64,000 bases of DNA from an uncultured Gammaproteobacteria bacterium (GCA_905479985.1 CAJQOM010000018.1:59902-123901), one strand, 5' to 3'. Shown: positions 1 through 10,344, numbered from the stretch's first letter. Translations and numbers: made by a program. The notes: generated from the sequence alone by a model not told the origin.

Positions 1-75
1 TATCAGGATGAAGCGGAAGCTTTATTAGGAAAATCAGCATCCGTTGCCGAAAAATGTCAGGAGTTATCAGCATGA
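1..75 (+). CDS. C-terminal end of an unidentified protein (cut by window edge)
   Basis: Reading from base 1 gives 24 residues ending KCQELSA and a TGA at 73-75. The stop overlaps the ATG at 72 in an ATGA junction, a typical translational coupling with the sthA gene that follows. Too little of the protein is present to name it. An operon with sthA is inferred from the overlap only. Confidence 0.6.
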   Translation, partial: YQDEAEALLGKSASVAEKCQELSA

Positions 76-1466
76 TTAAGGGAACATTTGATTACGATGT
101 TGCGGTAATTGGCAGTGGTCCTGCAGGTCAAAAAGCAGCAGTACAAGCAGCAAAAGCAGGACAGCGTGTTGCGATTATTGAACAAGATAGCTTATTCGGT
201 GGTGCCTGTGTACATCGAGGTACGATTCCCTCGAAAACGTTACGCGAGAATGCATTACGTGTTAAAAATATGCGCCAAAATGTCGCGTTAGTCGATTTTA
301 AATTAGGCGAAGATACTGAAATGGCGACCTTAGTTGATCGCTTGGATGAGGTGCTAAAAGCCCACGATGGTTTTATGCGACAACAAATCGATCGTAATAA
401 AATTGAACGGATCCACGGCCGAGTAAGTTTTGTCGATAATCAGACATTACTGATTAACCGTGTCGGTGGTGAGACCAGTGAGATAACAAGTAATAAAGTT
501 ATCATTGCAACAGGCTCTTATCCTAGACATCCAGATAATATCCCGGTTGATCACGAACATATTTTTGATAGCGACTCTATTTTGTCGATGCTCTATCTCC
601 CTTCAAGTTTGACGGTATTAGGCGGCGGTGTCATTGCCAGTGAATATGCCTCTATCTTCCAAGCTTTAGGTGTCAAAGTGACGATGATTGATCGTTACCC
701 AACACCGCTCGGGTTTTTAGATAGTGATATGACCGATCGCTTCGTTCAAGAATTTGAAGCAATGGGTGGGACGTGGCTAGGGAACCAAAAAGTACAAAAA
801 GTGCACTGGAATGGTGTCAGCGAAGTGATCACTGAATGTGAAGACGGGACAATAGTACGTAGCCAAAAATTGTTATGTGCTGCCGGACGGCTTGCTAATG
901 TCAAAGACTTACAGCTACAGAATGCTGGCCTAACGGTCAATGAACGTGGCCTCATCAGCGTCGACGAACAATTATGCAGTGTCGTGAGTAATATATATGC
1001 TGCTGGCGACGTCATTGGGCCACCCTCATTGGCATCGGCATCCATGGAGCAAGGCAGAAGGGCTTCTTGTAATGCGCTAGGCATTAAGATTGGCGACAGC
1101 AGTCAACTTATCCCAGCCGGGATTTATGGCGTACCAGAATTATCTTCCGTCGGTTTAACAGAACAACAAGCGCGTGAACAATATGGTGATGTCATCGTGG
1201 GTAAAGCTAATTTTTCAGAGGTCGCTCGAGGACAGATATCCGGTAATACCGGCGGTATGCTTAAAATCGTATCCGATCCACAAGGCGATGCGATTTTAGG
1301 GGTGATGCTGGTAGGAGAGTCATCAACAGAAGTTGTCCATATTGGTCATATGGCAATGTTATGCCACGCCAAAGTCGACATCTTTATTGAAAGTACGTTT
1401 AACTTCCCAACATTAGCCGAAGCGTATCGTATAGCAGCGTTAGAAATCGTGGCTAAGAGGCCTTAA
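72..1466 (+). CDS. sthA: Soluble pyridine nucleotide transhydrogenase
   Basis: A 464-residue cytoplasmic flavoprotein that moves hydride between NADPH and NAD+. It has the N-terminal FAD-binding glycine motif GSGPAGQ, a second dinucleotide fold near residue 185 (VLGGGVIASEYAS), the FAD-contact motif YAAGDVIG and a C-terminal dimerisation domain. The flavin-proximal segment reads GGACVHRGTIPSK: one cysteine (Cys46) with Thr51 where disulfide reductases such as lipoamide dehydrogenase carry the second. That loss is the family's hallmark and separates SthA from Lpd and glutathione reductase. The ATG at 72 is chosen over an in-frame ATG at 54 because it follows the Shine-Dalgarno AGGAG by 8 bases and overlaps the upstream stop. 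Confidence 0.93.
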   Translation: MIKGTFDYDVAVIGSGPAGQKAAVQAAKAGQRVAIIEQDSLFGGACVHRGTIPSKTLRENALRVKNMRQNVALVDFKLGEDTEMATLVDRLDEVLKAHDGFMRQQIDRNKIERIHGRVSFVDNQTLLINRVGGETSEITSNKVIIATGSYPRHPDNIPVDHEHIFDSDSILSMLYLPSSLTVLGGGVIASEYASIFQALGVKVTMIDRYPTPLGFLDSDMTDRFVQEFEAMGGTWLGNQKVQKVHWNGVSEVITECEDGTIVRSQKLLCAAGRLANVKDLQLQNAGLTVNERGLISVDEQLCSVVSNIYAAGDVIGPPSLASASMEQGRRASCNALGIKIGDSSQLIPAGIYGVPELSSVGLTEQQAREQYGDVIVGKANFSEVARGQISGNTGGMLKIVSDPQGDAILGVMLVGESSTEVVHIGHMAMLCHAKVDIFIESTFNFPTLAEAYRIAALEIVAKRP

Positions 1467-1538
1467 TGGTTGATGTCACAACAGGAAACAGGAACATTTG
1501 TAAGATTTAGAAATCATGATAAACAATCTGAGGTATGA

Positions 1539-1709
1539 ATGATGAAATACAGAGATAGTAATGATGAAGTGTTAATGGTTGAAGAAGAGTTTGGCAGTGA
1601 CACCGTAGAATATGACGACAGCGAAGATATGTTCTTAGAAAGTGAAGTCACAGATTACGACATGAACATGAATAGCGTGCAAAGCCCGCTAGACTGGTCT
1701 GATTTTTGA
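1539..1709 (+). CDS. Small acidic protein of unknown function
   Basis: An open frame of 56 codons, starting MMKYRDSNDE and ending SPLDWSDF. It is rich in Asp and Glu with little positive charge, so it is probably soluble and strongly acidic. A CTGAGG at 1528-1533 lies at ribosome-binding distance; the start may be 1539 or 1542. It lies 72 bases after sthA on the same strand and before a hairpin. I recognise no family. Codon use looks like that of its neighbours, but a frame this short could be fortuitous. Confidence 0.5.
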   Translation: MMKYRDSNDEVLMVEEEFGSDTVEYDDSEDMFLESEVTDYDMNMNSVQSPLDWSDF

Positions 1710-1747
1710 GAAAAGCTAGCTTAGAGACCACTTTTTTTAAAGCTCAA

Positions 1748-1796
1748 ACATTGAAATATCACCGACTAAAAAGCCGGTGATATAAGGCTCAATGTG
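1748..1796. terminator. Hairpin between convergent genes
   Basis: The stem pairs ATATCACCG (1756-1764) with CGGTGATAT (1775-1783). It is extended outside by ACATTGA pairing with TCAATGT. It lies between the plus-strand acidic ORF and the minus-strand TonB receptor gene. Neither side has a clean T-run directly after the stem, so it may be only part of a terminator. Confidence 0.45.
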
Positions 1797-1802
1797 ATTA
1801 AA

Positions 1803-3938
1803 TTAAATGTTGAAGTCGAAATTAACACCCGCCAAGATACTACGGCCAGTAATCGTTGTCGCGTCTTTTAAGAAGCTAGTATGACGCCGCCCATCTTCAT
1901 TTAATAAATTACGACCTTTAACAAAGAGGCCTAATCCTTTTAATGAAGCAGGCTGCCAATTAGCATTAAATGACACTAAATTATAACCATCAGTACTACT
2001 TTCCATTTCAGCTGTTTTGCTTTGATTAAAGACACGCTGATAATCCATACTGAATGCCAAGTCGCCGCGGCCCGTATCAAATCCTAAACCTACACGCGCT
2101 GGAGAGATACGCGGTAAATCGCCACCGTTATCTAGCTTAGCCCTGACATAATCAGCAGAGAAGCGCAATTTGAAAGGCACATTACCTTCGCTGATTTGCA
2201 ATGCTGAGGTAAATTCAGCACCATAGAATTTGGCATCTTCTTGTTCGTTAGTCAGGAAGTTGTTACCTTCATCACTCAAGACTTCAGCACCACCATTTGT
2301 AAGCGTCTCTAGATAAATATAGTCGCTGACTTGGTTATAGAACGCCGTGATGCTATAGGTAAAATCACCGTGGTGTCTATCTAAACCAATTTCTAGGTTG
2401 GTATAAGCTTCTTTGTCTAGATCAGGGTCACCAATTTCAACTGTTTCTGAGGCATGATGTTCACCAAAAGAATAAAGTTGTTCTGGCGAGGGCGCGCGCT
2501 CAGAGCGACTTAATGACACCCTGAAATGATGAGTATCATTAATATCAACAATAGCACCTGCTGACACACTGAAAGGGGTAAAGCTACGGTCGCTGAGTTT
2601 AGCTGCTTGCATTAACTCACCTGCGACTGGGGCTACGAAGTCAACGTCACGCTCTGCATCTAAAGTAGCAGGTTCAGAGTCAACATAATCAAGTCGTGCG
2701 GCTAACTCAACATGACCAAAAGAAGTCTCTGTGTTTTCTAAGACAAATAGGCCATAAGAACGCGTTTCATTATCACGGACATAGAAACTACCACCATGAC
2801 CACCACCGGCTTCTGGTGCACTAGTCTGAAAATCAACGTCATTGATTTGTAAGCCAACGACACCATCCCAGGTACCTATCGGGTTATGGAGTAACTCGAT
2901 ACGTACTTCAGCTTCATCTTTATCAAATTCACCTTCAACGCCAGATTCTTCGAGAACCCCACCATCGAACTCAGCAGCAACTTCGCCCTGATAGAATTCG
3001 GTATAAGCCACTTTTAAGCGTGCGGTATGAATACCCGCGAATGGGTTGTCGATTTCACTGCGGAAATCTAGTCGATCATAATCAGCTCTGATATGGGCTT
3101 GCTCTTCTTCACCGACACCAGTAATAACAGTGGGGAGGCCATAGCTTGTCTTCCAGCGACTATAACCAAGTGCTGCGAACCCCCAGTCTTGAGAGTAAAG
3201 CCCTGTCACAGAAAAGCTATTGGTATCGATACCACTATTTTCTAAGGTGCCTTTATCGCCTGTTGTTTGATCTGCACCTTGGAAACCATCGATATCAAAG
3301 TCATCACTGCGTTGACCAGCATAATCACTTCGGATGACAAAATTGTCTGATAATGGTAGTGAAAGGCCAAGATTCCCTAAACGTTGGTTACCATTACCAC
3401 TGTAGGCGAATTGGCCATTGACATTGATTTGATCACTAAAATTGGGGTTAAAGTGTTCACTAATAACATTGATAACACCACCGGAAGCATTACCGCCATA
3501 AAGTAAGGTTGCTGGACCTCGCAAAATTTCAATTTGAGAAGCATTACTGCTGTCTATCGCGACATTATGATCAGCACCTTCCCCAGCAACGTCGACGACC
3601 CTTAAGCCATTATTAAGAATTTGAACACGAGACCCCGTTAAACCGCGAACGACGGGACGGCCGACGCCAGGTCCGAAATCTGAATTATGAACACCAGGTA
3701 ATCCATCTAAGGTTTCACCAAGCGTTGTTGATTGACGACGTGCTAATTCTTCATCAGTAATGACCGTCACAGAATTGATTAAATCATCAGCAACGCGGTC
3801 GCCAAATGGGTCAGAAATAACAATTAGTTCGCCCATTTCTACGGGGGTGTCAGCATAGATTAGCTGACTGGTTGCTAATGCAGATAAAGCAGCACTGACT
3901 AATAAGGCGGTCTTCTTTTTATATAAGATGTGTTTCAT
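1803..3938 (-). CDS. TonB-dependent outer-membrane receptor, ZnuD-like (probable zinc uptake)
   Basis: A 711-residue receptor with a signal peptide (LLVSAALSALATSQLIYA), a TonB-box region, a plug domain and a beta-barrel ending in aromatic/hydrophobic DFNI. The plug carries GVGRPVVRGLTGSRVQIL, then ADHNVAIDSS, then IEILRGPATLLYGGNA, an arrangement typical of the ZnuD family that imports zinc across the outer membrane. Barrel loops contain His clusters (GGGHGG, FGEHHAS). The DUF2946-like gene lies upstream on the same strand. I see no ATGATNNATCAT palindrome in the 196 bases upstream, unlike the zinc genes at the far end of the window. The substrate is inferred from plug similarity; copper or another metal is possible. 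Confidence 0.8.
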   Translation of the reverse strand: MKHILYKKKTALLVSAALSALATSQLIYADTPVEMGELIVISDPFGDRVADDLINSVTVITDEELARRQSTTLGETLDGLPGVHNSDFGPGVGRPVVRGLTGSRVQILNNGLRVVDVAGEGADHNVAIDSSNASQIEILRGPATLLYGGNASGGVINVISEHFNPNFSDQINVNGQFAYSGNGNQRLGNLGLSLPLSDNFVIRSDYAGQRSDDFDIDGFQGADQTTGDKGTLENSGIDTNSFSVTGLYSQDWGFAALGYSRWKTSYGLPTVITGVGEEEQAHIRADYDRLDFRSEIDNPFAGIHTARLKVAYTEFYQGEVAAEFDGGVLEESGVEGEFDKDEAEVRIELLHNPIGTWDGVVGLQINDVDFQTSAPEAGGGHGGSFYVRDNETRSYGLFVLENTETSFGHVELAARLDYVDSEPATLDAERDVDFVAPVAGELMQAAKLSDRSFTPFSVSAGAIVDINDTHHFRVSLSRSERAPSPEQLYSFGEHHASETVEIGDPDLDKEAYTNLEIGLDRHHGDFTYSITAFYNQVSDYIYLETLTNGGAEVLSDEGNNFLTNEQEDAKFYGAEFTSALQISEGNVPFKLRFSADYVRAKLDNGGDLPRISPARVGLGFDTGRGDLAFSMDYQRVFNQSKTAEMESSTDGYNLVSFNANWQPASLKGLGLFVKGRNLLNEDGRRHTSFLKDATTITGRSILAGVNFDFNI

Positions 3939-4134
3939 TTGTATTCTCCGACACAGGCTTACAGTGAGGATGGTGTCAATTACACGGTCAAAACATCCAC
4001 AGAGAAAAGGAATAAACAGAGGGTAAGCTCGTGTTTATACTCGGCCTGTGTATAAATAATATTCGCTGCTAGATCTGCCCTTATAAAAGACAGAACAATC
4101 TAGAGCATAATTTAAATTGTATTAAGGGGAGTGC

Positions 4135-4428
4135 TTAGGAGAACAGGTGAGGAGGGGCACGGATGGCGTAGGCGTCACGTTGTCTGTTAGCGAGAAACGT
4201 ATCGGTTTGAACGGCATTTACAACACTAAAGGGTGTCGTAAAAAGCGTGGGGAGGGTAACAGTATGATCGAGCGTAGGGGCGTGACCAAACGCTTCAAAG
4301 CGTTCACATTGTTCATTCTCAGCATGAAAAGCATGCTCAGCATCATGCCAAATGGCAAACGACTGCATTAACAGCAGTAGTACCGTTACCAGGTAAAGCA
4401 GTCGATGTTGCTGAGATTGACTAAACAT
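4135..4428 (-). CDS. DUF2946-like small envelope protein
   Basis: A 97-residue protein with an N-terminal hydrophobic segment (LLYLVTVLLLLMQSFAIW). A His-rich stretch follows (HDAEHAFHAENEQCERF), then a C-terminal RAPP motif seen in DUF2946-type proteins, which often sit beside metal-related TonB receptors. It lies between dapE (11 bases upstream) and the ZnuD-like receptor (about 200 bases downstream). A metal-binding or assembly role is a guess from the His/Cys residues and the neighbour. Family assignment rests on recall of the motif and is tentative. Confidence 0.5.
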   Translation of the reverse strand: MFSQSQQHRLLYLVTVLLLLMQSFAIWHDAEHAFHAENEQCERFEAFGHAPTLDHTVTLPTLFTTPFSVVNAVQTDTFLANRQRDAYAIRAPPHLFS

Positions 4429-4439
4429 AGAAGGATTTT

Positions 4440-5914
<1,475 letters not shown>

Positions 5915-5978
5915 ATTAAATCTAATCCCAACTTAATAAGAAATAACTATTCATGAGGATTTTTATTCGAGGGCAAGG

Positions 5979-6040
5979 CGAATCATTTTTTGAGAACCGG
6001 AATGTATTGAGATACATGAGGATAGCAGAAAAGTGATTCA
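5979..6040. repeat. Intergenic imperfect palindrome (candidate dispersed repeat)
   Basis: The outer arm GAATCATTTTTTGA (from 5980) is imperfectly complementary to AGAAAAGTGATTC (6027-6039). Between them lies a perfect small hairpin, ATGTAT-TGAG-ATACAT (6002-6017). It sits in the 157-base gap between dapD and the ArsC-like gene. Its nested form resembles the short intergenic palindromes scattered in many gammaproteobacterial genomes. I saw no second copy in this window. Confidence 0.4.
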
Positions 6041-6071
6041 ACACCACCATCGGATAAAAAGACCATTAATA

Positions 6072-6893
6072 TTAAATATCGCGAAGTAACTCATTGATAC
6101 CGACTTTACCGCGTGTTTTTGCATCAACCTGCTTCACAATAACAGCACAATACAAGCTGTAAGTGCCATCTTTAGAAGGTAAGTTACCAGATACAACAAC
6201 AGAACCAGCAGGAATACGACCATAGCTGATTTCACCGGTCATGCGATTAAATATTTTAGTGCTTTGGCCAATATAAACACCCATTGAAATAACGGCACCT
6301 TCTTCAACAATAACGCCTTCAACAACTTCAGAGCGCGCACCAATAAAGCAATTATCTTCGATAATGGTTGGGCTAGCTTGTAATGGTTCTAAAACACCAC
6401 CAATACCTACACCACCTGATAAATGGACATTTTTACCGATTTGAGCGCATGAACCAACCGTTGCCCATGTATCAACCATCGTACCCGAATCGACATAAGC
6501 ACCGATATTCACGAAAGACGGCATTAATACGGTGCTAGGTGCGATATATGAACCACGTCGTACAGCGGCTGGTGGTACAACACGAATACCGGCTTTATCA
6601 AAATCAGCTTCGCTGAAACTGGCGAATTTTGGGTCAACTTTATCGTAGTAGTTGGTTTCACCACCGGGCATGATTTTATTGTCATTCAAGCGGAATGATA
6701 ATAAGACTGCTTTCTTTAGCCATTCGTTGACAATCCAATCGCCGTTTTGTTTTTCAGCAACACGGGCTGAACCATTATCAAGCATTTCAAGTACATCGTT
6801 GACGGCATTACGGACGGTAGCATCTGCATTTGCAGGGGTAATATCAGCACGGCGTTCAAACGCGTCCTCAATAATTTGTTGAATATCACTCAT
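6072..6893 (-). CDS. dapD: Tetrahydrodipicolinate N-succinyltransferase
   Basis: A 273-residue cytoplasmic enzyme that uses succinyl-CoA to succinylate tetrahydrodipicolinate in the succinylase branch of lysine synthesis. After an N-terminal helical domain it has a left-handed parallel beta-helix built from hexapeptide repeats (residues about 105-235). Conserved segments [32 protein letters not shown] and [11 protein letters not shown] are present. Length equals the usual 274. The start lies 29 bases after dapC. Confidence 0.95.
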   Translation of the reverse strand: MSDIQQIIEDAFERRADITPANADATVRNAVNDVLEMLDNGSARVAEKQNGDWIVNEWLKKAVLLSFRLNDNKIMPGGETNYYDKVDPKFASFSEADFDKAGIRVVPPAAVRRGSYIAPSTVLMPSFVNIGAYVDSGTMVDTWATVGSCAQIGKNVHLSGGVGIGGVLEPLQASPTIIEDNCFIGARSEVVEGVIVEEGAVISMGVYIGQSTKIFNRMTGEISYGRIPAGSVVVSGNLPSKDGTYSLYCAVIVKQVDAKTRGKVGINELLRDI

Positions 6894-6922
6894 GTTTGGT
6901 TTTCTCCAATTGGATTTTTAAA

Positions 6923-8116
6923 TTATAGGTTTTCAATAAGGTGGCGGATACGTTTGGCGGCTTCAACACATTCTTCTAATGATGCAACAAGGGCAAGTCG
7001 AATGCGGTTTGCACCGGGGTTTCCTGTTTCGGTATCGCGGGCTAAATAACTACCAGGTAATACAGTTACGTTGTGTTCATGATATAAGCGTTGGGCAAAG
7101 GTGGTGTCTGCAATCGGTGTTTCAGCCCAAAGATAGAAGCTTGCTTCAGGTTGTTTAACATTCATCACTGGCGATAAAATCGCTAGAACAGCAGCAAATT
7201 TTTCACGGTAATATTGTCGATTATAAGCGACATGATCTTCATCTTGCCAAGCGCTGATAGAAGCTGATTGCGTGGCCGGTGACATGGCGCAACCATGGTA
7301 AGTACGGTAACGTAAAAAGTCTTTCAAAATCGCCGCGTCGCCCGCGACAAAACCTGAACGTAATCCGGGTGCATTTGACCGTTTAGACAAGCTATGAAAT
7401 ACCACGCAACGATTGTAATCAGTGTAACCGGCCATCATGGCTGCTTGTAGTAGGCCGACAGGTGGGTTGCCCTCGTCAAAATAGATTTCGGAATAGCATT
7501 CATCAGAAGCAATAATGAAGTCATATTGATGTGCCAGCGCTATCAGTGTGCTTAATGCGTCAGGATCAATGACTGCACCCGTTGGGTTGCCTGGGCTACA
7601 TAAGTAAACAAGCTGACATTGTTGCCAAACAGACGGGCTGACAGCATCAAAGTCAGGCACGAATCCCGATTCTGCTGTGCAATTGAGTAAATATGGTGTG
7701 GCACCGGCTAAAATCGCAGCACCTTCATAAATCTGATAAAACGGATTAGGCATCACGACTAAGGCATCAGATGTCCGGTCGATGACCGATTGAGCAAATG
7801 CAAATAATGCCTCACGCGTGCCATTGACAGGTAAAACTTGCGATGCAGCATCGATATGACCTTTTAGCTGAAAACGCTGATCGAGCCAGTGTGCGATAGC
7901 TTGCCTTAATTCAATTGACCCCGCGGTGGTAGGGTAATGAGATAAGCCATTTAAGTTTTCGATCACCGCATGGGTAATAAAACCGGGTGTTGGGTGCTTG
8001 GGTTCACCGATAGATAAGGCGATATGGGCTAACTCAGCAGGGGGCGTTAATCCTGCTTTCAAAGCGGCCAGCTTTTCGAATGGATAAGGATGTAACTGGC
8101 TTAAATCAGGATTCAT
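6923..8116 (-). CDS. dapC: N-succinyldiaminopimelate aminotransferase
   Basis: A 397-residue fold-type I PLP enzyme. Visible motifs are NGTREALFAFAQ, CSPGNPTGAV, ASDECYSEIYFD and the Schiff-base lysine in FHSLSKRSNAPGLRSG. The sequence from SDECYSEIYF to GLRSGF is typical of proteobacterial DapC rather than of aspartate aminotransferase. It makes N-succinyl-LL-diaminopimelate, the substrate of the dapE product encoded nearby. It is the first gene of the dapC-dapD block; about 70 bases separate it from the divergent EamA gene. Confidence 0.9.
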   Translation of the reverse strand: MNPDLSQLHPYPFEKLAALKAGLTPPAELAHIALSIGEPKHPTPGFITHAVIENLNGLSHYPTTAGSIELRQAIAHWLDQRFQLKGHIDAASQVLPVNGTREALFAFAQSVIDRTSDALVVMPNPFYQIYEGAAILAGATPYLLNCTAESGFVPDFDAVSPSVWQQCQLVYLCSPGNPTGAVIDPDALSTLIALAHQYDFIIASDECYSEIYFDEGNPPVGLLQAAMMAGYTDYNRCVVFHSLSKRSNAPGLRSGFVAGDAAILKDFLRYRTYHGCAMSPATQSASISAWQDEDHVAYNRQYYREKFAAVLAILSPVMNVKQPEASFYLWAETPIADTTFAQRLYHEHNVTVLPGSYLARDTETGNPGANRIRLALVASLEECVEAAKRIRHLIENL

Positions 8117-8189
8117 AAAGTGTCATTAATACAAAATAAAGCAGGCTATTATAACGGGTTATCTGGAACTCGTGGTATAAGGTTAGCCC

Positions 8190-9086
8190 ATGATAACCAG
8201 AATAAACGCTGACAATAACTTTGCGATAGCCTGCTTACTTTTTTCTGCCACGCTATGGGGGCTGATCTGGTATCCACTGCGGTTACTAAATGATGTTGGA
8301 ATGTCAGGTATCTGGAGCTCCTTGATAATGTATTTGGCTGCCGCAGCCCTAACAATCCCTATTCTACTTAGGCGTAGGCAAAGTCAAAACCAAAGTACGA
8401 ATAATAAAGGCGCTTTATTAGGTTTGGCATTGGCAGCGGGTGTAACCAACGTCGCGTTTGTTGTGGCTTTAATAGAAGGTGAAGTCATGCGGGTGATGTT
8501 GCTATTTTATTTATCACCATTATGGACAGTATTATTAGGGCGTTGGTGGCTAAAGGAAAAGCTGTCTGGCCGCGCGATATTGTTCTTTTGTGTCGCCATG
8601 TTAGGCTCAGTGGTTATGCTGTGGAATCCGGATATTGGCAAACCATGGCCACGGGGATTATCAGACTGGCTTGCCTTACTAGCCGGCATCGCTTTTTCAT
8701 TCAATAATGTATTGGCCAGAAAGTTATCGGCACATTCGATGGCGGTTAAAACAGCTGTAACATGGTGGGGCGTGGTGTTTATTGCGACAGCGATTATCCT
8801 GATAGAGCAATCGCCAGTACCGAACGTGTCGACGAATGTCTGGCTAAGTGCCGGATTGCTGGGGTGGCTAGGGATTGTAGCCATGACTGTGGCGGTACTC
8901 TACGGTTTAGCAAGAATGCCGGTCTATCGCTCGTCAGTCATTATGCTCTTTGAATTGATTGTGGCAGCAATAGCAGCTTGGTTATTGACCGATGAAGCCA
9001 TGACGACACAAGAATGGCTAGGTGGCGGAATGATATTATTAGCAGCTTATGGTGTCGCTATAATTGCCGCCCCCCAAGAAAATTAA
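8190..9086 (+). CDS. EamA-family (DMT superfamily) membrane transporter
   Basis: A 298-residue inner-membrane protein with about ten hydrophobic helices arranged as two EamA repeats. The first runs from LLFSATLWGLIWYP to VMLWNP; the second begins near LSDWLALLAGIAFSFNNVLARK. Substrates of such carriers (metabolites, amino acids) cannot be read from sequence. It is transcribed divergently from dapC and followed by a VOC protein gene 39 bases downstream. A lysine-pathway link is suggested only by position. Confidence 0.85.
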   Translation: MITRINADNNFAIACLLFSATLWGLIWYPLRLLNDVGMSGIWSSLIMYLAAAALTIPILLRRRQSQNQSTNNKGALLGLALAAGVTNVAFVVALIEGEVMRVMLLFYLSPLWTVLLGRWWLKEKLSGRAILFFCVAMLGSVVMLWNPDIGKPWPRGLSDWLALLAGIAFSFNNVLARKLSAHSMAVKTAVTWWGVVFIATAIILIEQSPVPNVSTNVWLSAGLLGWLGIVAMTVAVLYGLARMPVYRSSVIMLFELIVAAIAAWLLTDEAMTTQEWLGGGMILLAAYGVAIIAAPQEN

Positions 9087-9125
9087 ATTTGATTAGATAA
9101 CGATGATGAATGAGGAAGAAAGACA

Positions 9126-9512
9126 ATGATTAAATCAATCGCACACGCAAGCTTTTTAGTGGCGGATGTAAAGCAATCTTTGGTGTTTTATTGTGATGTT
9201 TTGCAAATGGATTTAAATGAAACTCGACCGGCGCTTGCTTTTGATGGAGCATGGATTGATATCAGCGACAGTGGCCAACAACTTCATTTAATGCAATTAC
9301 CCAATCCTGACTCAGCAGAAGGCCGGCCCGAACATGGCGGCAGAGACAAGCATGTGGCCTTGGTGGTAGAAGATATTGCAAAACTAGAACAAAGGTTAAT
9401 TGATGCCAACGTTGATTTTACTAAAAGCAAATCAGGCAGAGCTGCTTTTTTCTGTCGTGATCCGGATGGTAATGCCTTGGAATTTGCTGAAGATTTTACG
9501 CCTAAACTGTAA
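9126..9512 (+). CDS. Glyoxalase/VOC-fold protein
   Basis: A 128-residue single VOC domain with two beta-alpha-beta-beta-beta modules. Likely metal ligands are His8 (IAHASFLV), a His in QLHLMQLP, His in DKHVALVVED and the terminal Glu in GNALEFAED. The DPDGNALEF ending is characteristic. The family includes glyoxalase I, extradiol dioxygenases and antibiotic-binding proteins; the substrate is not predictable. A GAGGAAG ribosome binding site precedes the start. Confidence 0.85.
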   Translation: MIKSIAHASFLVADVKQSLVFYCDVLQMDLNETRPALAFDGAWIDISDSGQQLHLMQLPNPDSAEGRPEHGGRDKHVALVVEDIAKLEQRLIDANVDFTKSKSGRAAFFCRDPDGNALEFAEDFTPKL

Positions 9513-9894
9513 GCTTTTAGAACGATCAAGGACTTACAAACTTACGCACATTTTCTGTGGATAACTTTGTGTATAAAGTCAGAAAAAGGGGCTAAGTCAT
9601 TATTTTGTAATGTAAGAGTTTAGATTGGTCAAAAAATGAACAAGAATAATAAGTGATGCAAATCAGTATCTTACAATTGTTTTTAGTGCTATCAAGGACT
9701 TAGCGCACTTTATTATTACGCTGGTCGAGCTGTAGCCTGATAGGTGAATAACTTTTCAATCACTTACAGGATATCTGTAAAAATAGTTGGGTGTTTTTGC
9801 TTTTTGTAAAGCTTTTATTCATAAAATAATAGGCTGTTCTCAATGACCCGGTCGACGGCGATAGCTAGGCAAGGTTTTAATCGCGTTGTTGTCG
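9513..9894. other. Long intergenic stretch with two DnaA-box-like sites and a direct repeat
   Basis: No convincing gene is seen. TGTGGATAA at 9556-9564 is the exact reverse complement of the DnaA box TTATCCACA. TGTGTATAA at 9568-9576 is a one-mismatch copy in the same orientation, 12 bases on. The 12-mer ATCAAGGACTTA occurs at 9525-9536 and again at 9691-9702, each followed within a few bases by CGCAC. The rest is AT-rich. It may hold the promoter or the end of neighbouring transcripts. Confidence 0.5.
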
Positions 9895-10107
9895 TTATTT
9901 AGATTTTTTTAAGTAATCGGTAACCAACATCTCTAGGAGTTGTTGCACACTCGTATCATCTTCGATAGCGCGAATTTTTAACTGTTTTAACATGGCTTGT
10001 TCCAGCCTTAGCGATGTGTTCTTTTTTGCAGTGGGCTCTTTTTTGTCTTTCTCGGAATTTGATTTTTTAGCACGTGATTTCTTGTTCTTTTTAACACCAT
10101 CAGCCAT
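9895..10107 (-). CDS. Small basic protein, ribbon-helix-helix-like
   Basis: A 70-residue protein. Residues 1-30 are an extremely basic, disordered-looking tail (KKNKKSRAKKS). Residues 31-66 read NTSLRLEQAMLKQLKIRAIE then DDTSVQQLLEMLVTDYLKK, the strand-helix-helix pattern of Arc/CopG-type DNA-binding domains. This fold usually dimerises and binds operators through the N-terminal strand. It follows a 32-residue Lys-rich ORF on the same strand; both lie behind an array of GACGTC palindromes that it might recognise. That link is inferred. Confidence 0.65.
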   Translation of the reverse strand: MADGVKKNKKSRAKKSNSEKDKKEPTAKKNTSLRLEQAMLKQLKIRAIEDDTSVQQLLEMLVTDYLKKSK

Positions 10108-10197
10108 TTTTCCGTCATTCCCTATTTTATCGATGCTGCAATATCAAGACAGACCGCATTGTATTTGAGAACAAACACGACACGATATCCGTCATTA

Positions 10198-10296
10198 TTA
10201 AAGTGATTTTTTCAACTTTTTGATTTTTTTCTCGTGTTTTAAAATTTTCGATTTTCTTGCTTTAATTTCTTTCTTGATCGATTTCTTATTAGCCAT
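10198..10296 (-). CDS. Very small lysine-rich protein (32 residues)
   Basis: A 32-codon frame starting MANKKSIKKEIKARKSK and ending KKLKKSL. AAGGAAG lies 8 bases before the ATG, a strong ribosome binding site. Nearly half the residues are Lys or Arg and the spacing of Ile/Leu suggests one amphipathic helix. It could be a nucleic-acid-binding micropeptide or a leader for the next gene. No family is recognised. It sits about 90 bases before the ribbon-helix-helix gene. Confidence 0.5.
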   Translation of the reverse strand: MANKKSIKKEIKARKSKILKHEKKIKKLKKSL

Positions 10297-10344
10297 TACT
10301 TGAACTTCCTTTCATATCAATAATATAAGTAGAGTATTTATAAG

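Noticed and set aside
746..1084. 112-residue antisense frame within sthA
   Set aside because: Shadow of the clearly homologous sthA; no RBS or family features.
3939..4134. Zur operator upstream of the ZnuD-like receptor
   Set aside because: No ATGAT-NN-ATCAT or similar palindrome was found.
4147..4371. Plus-strand frame opposite the DUF2946-like gene
   Set aside because: The minus-strand frame has a membrane segment and RAPP motif; the opposite frame has neither.
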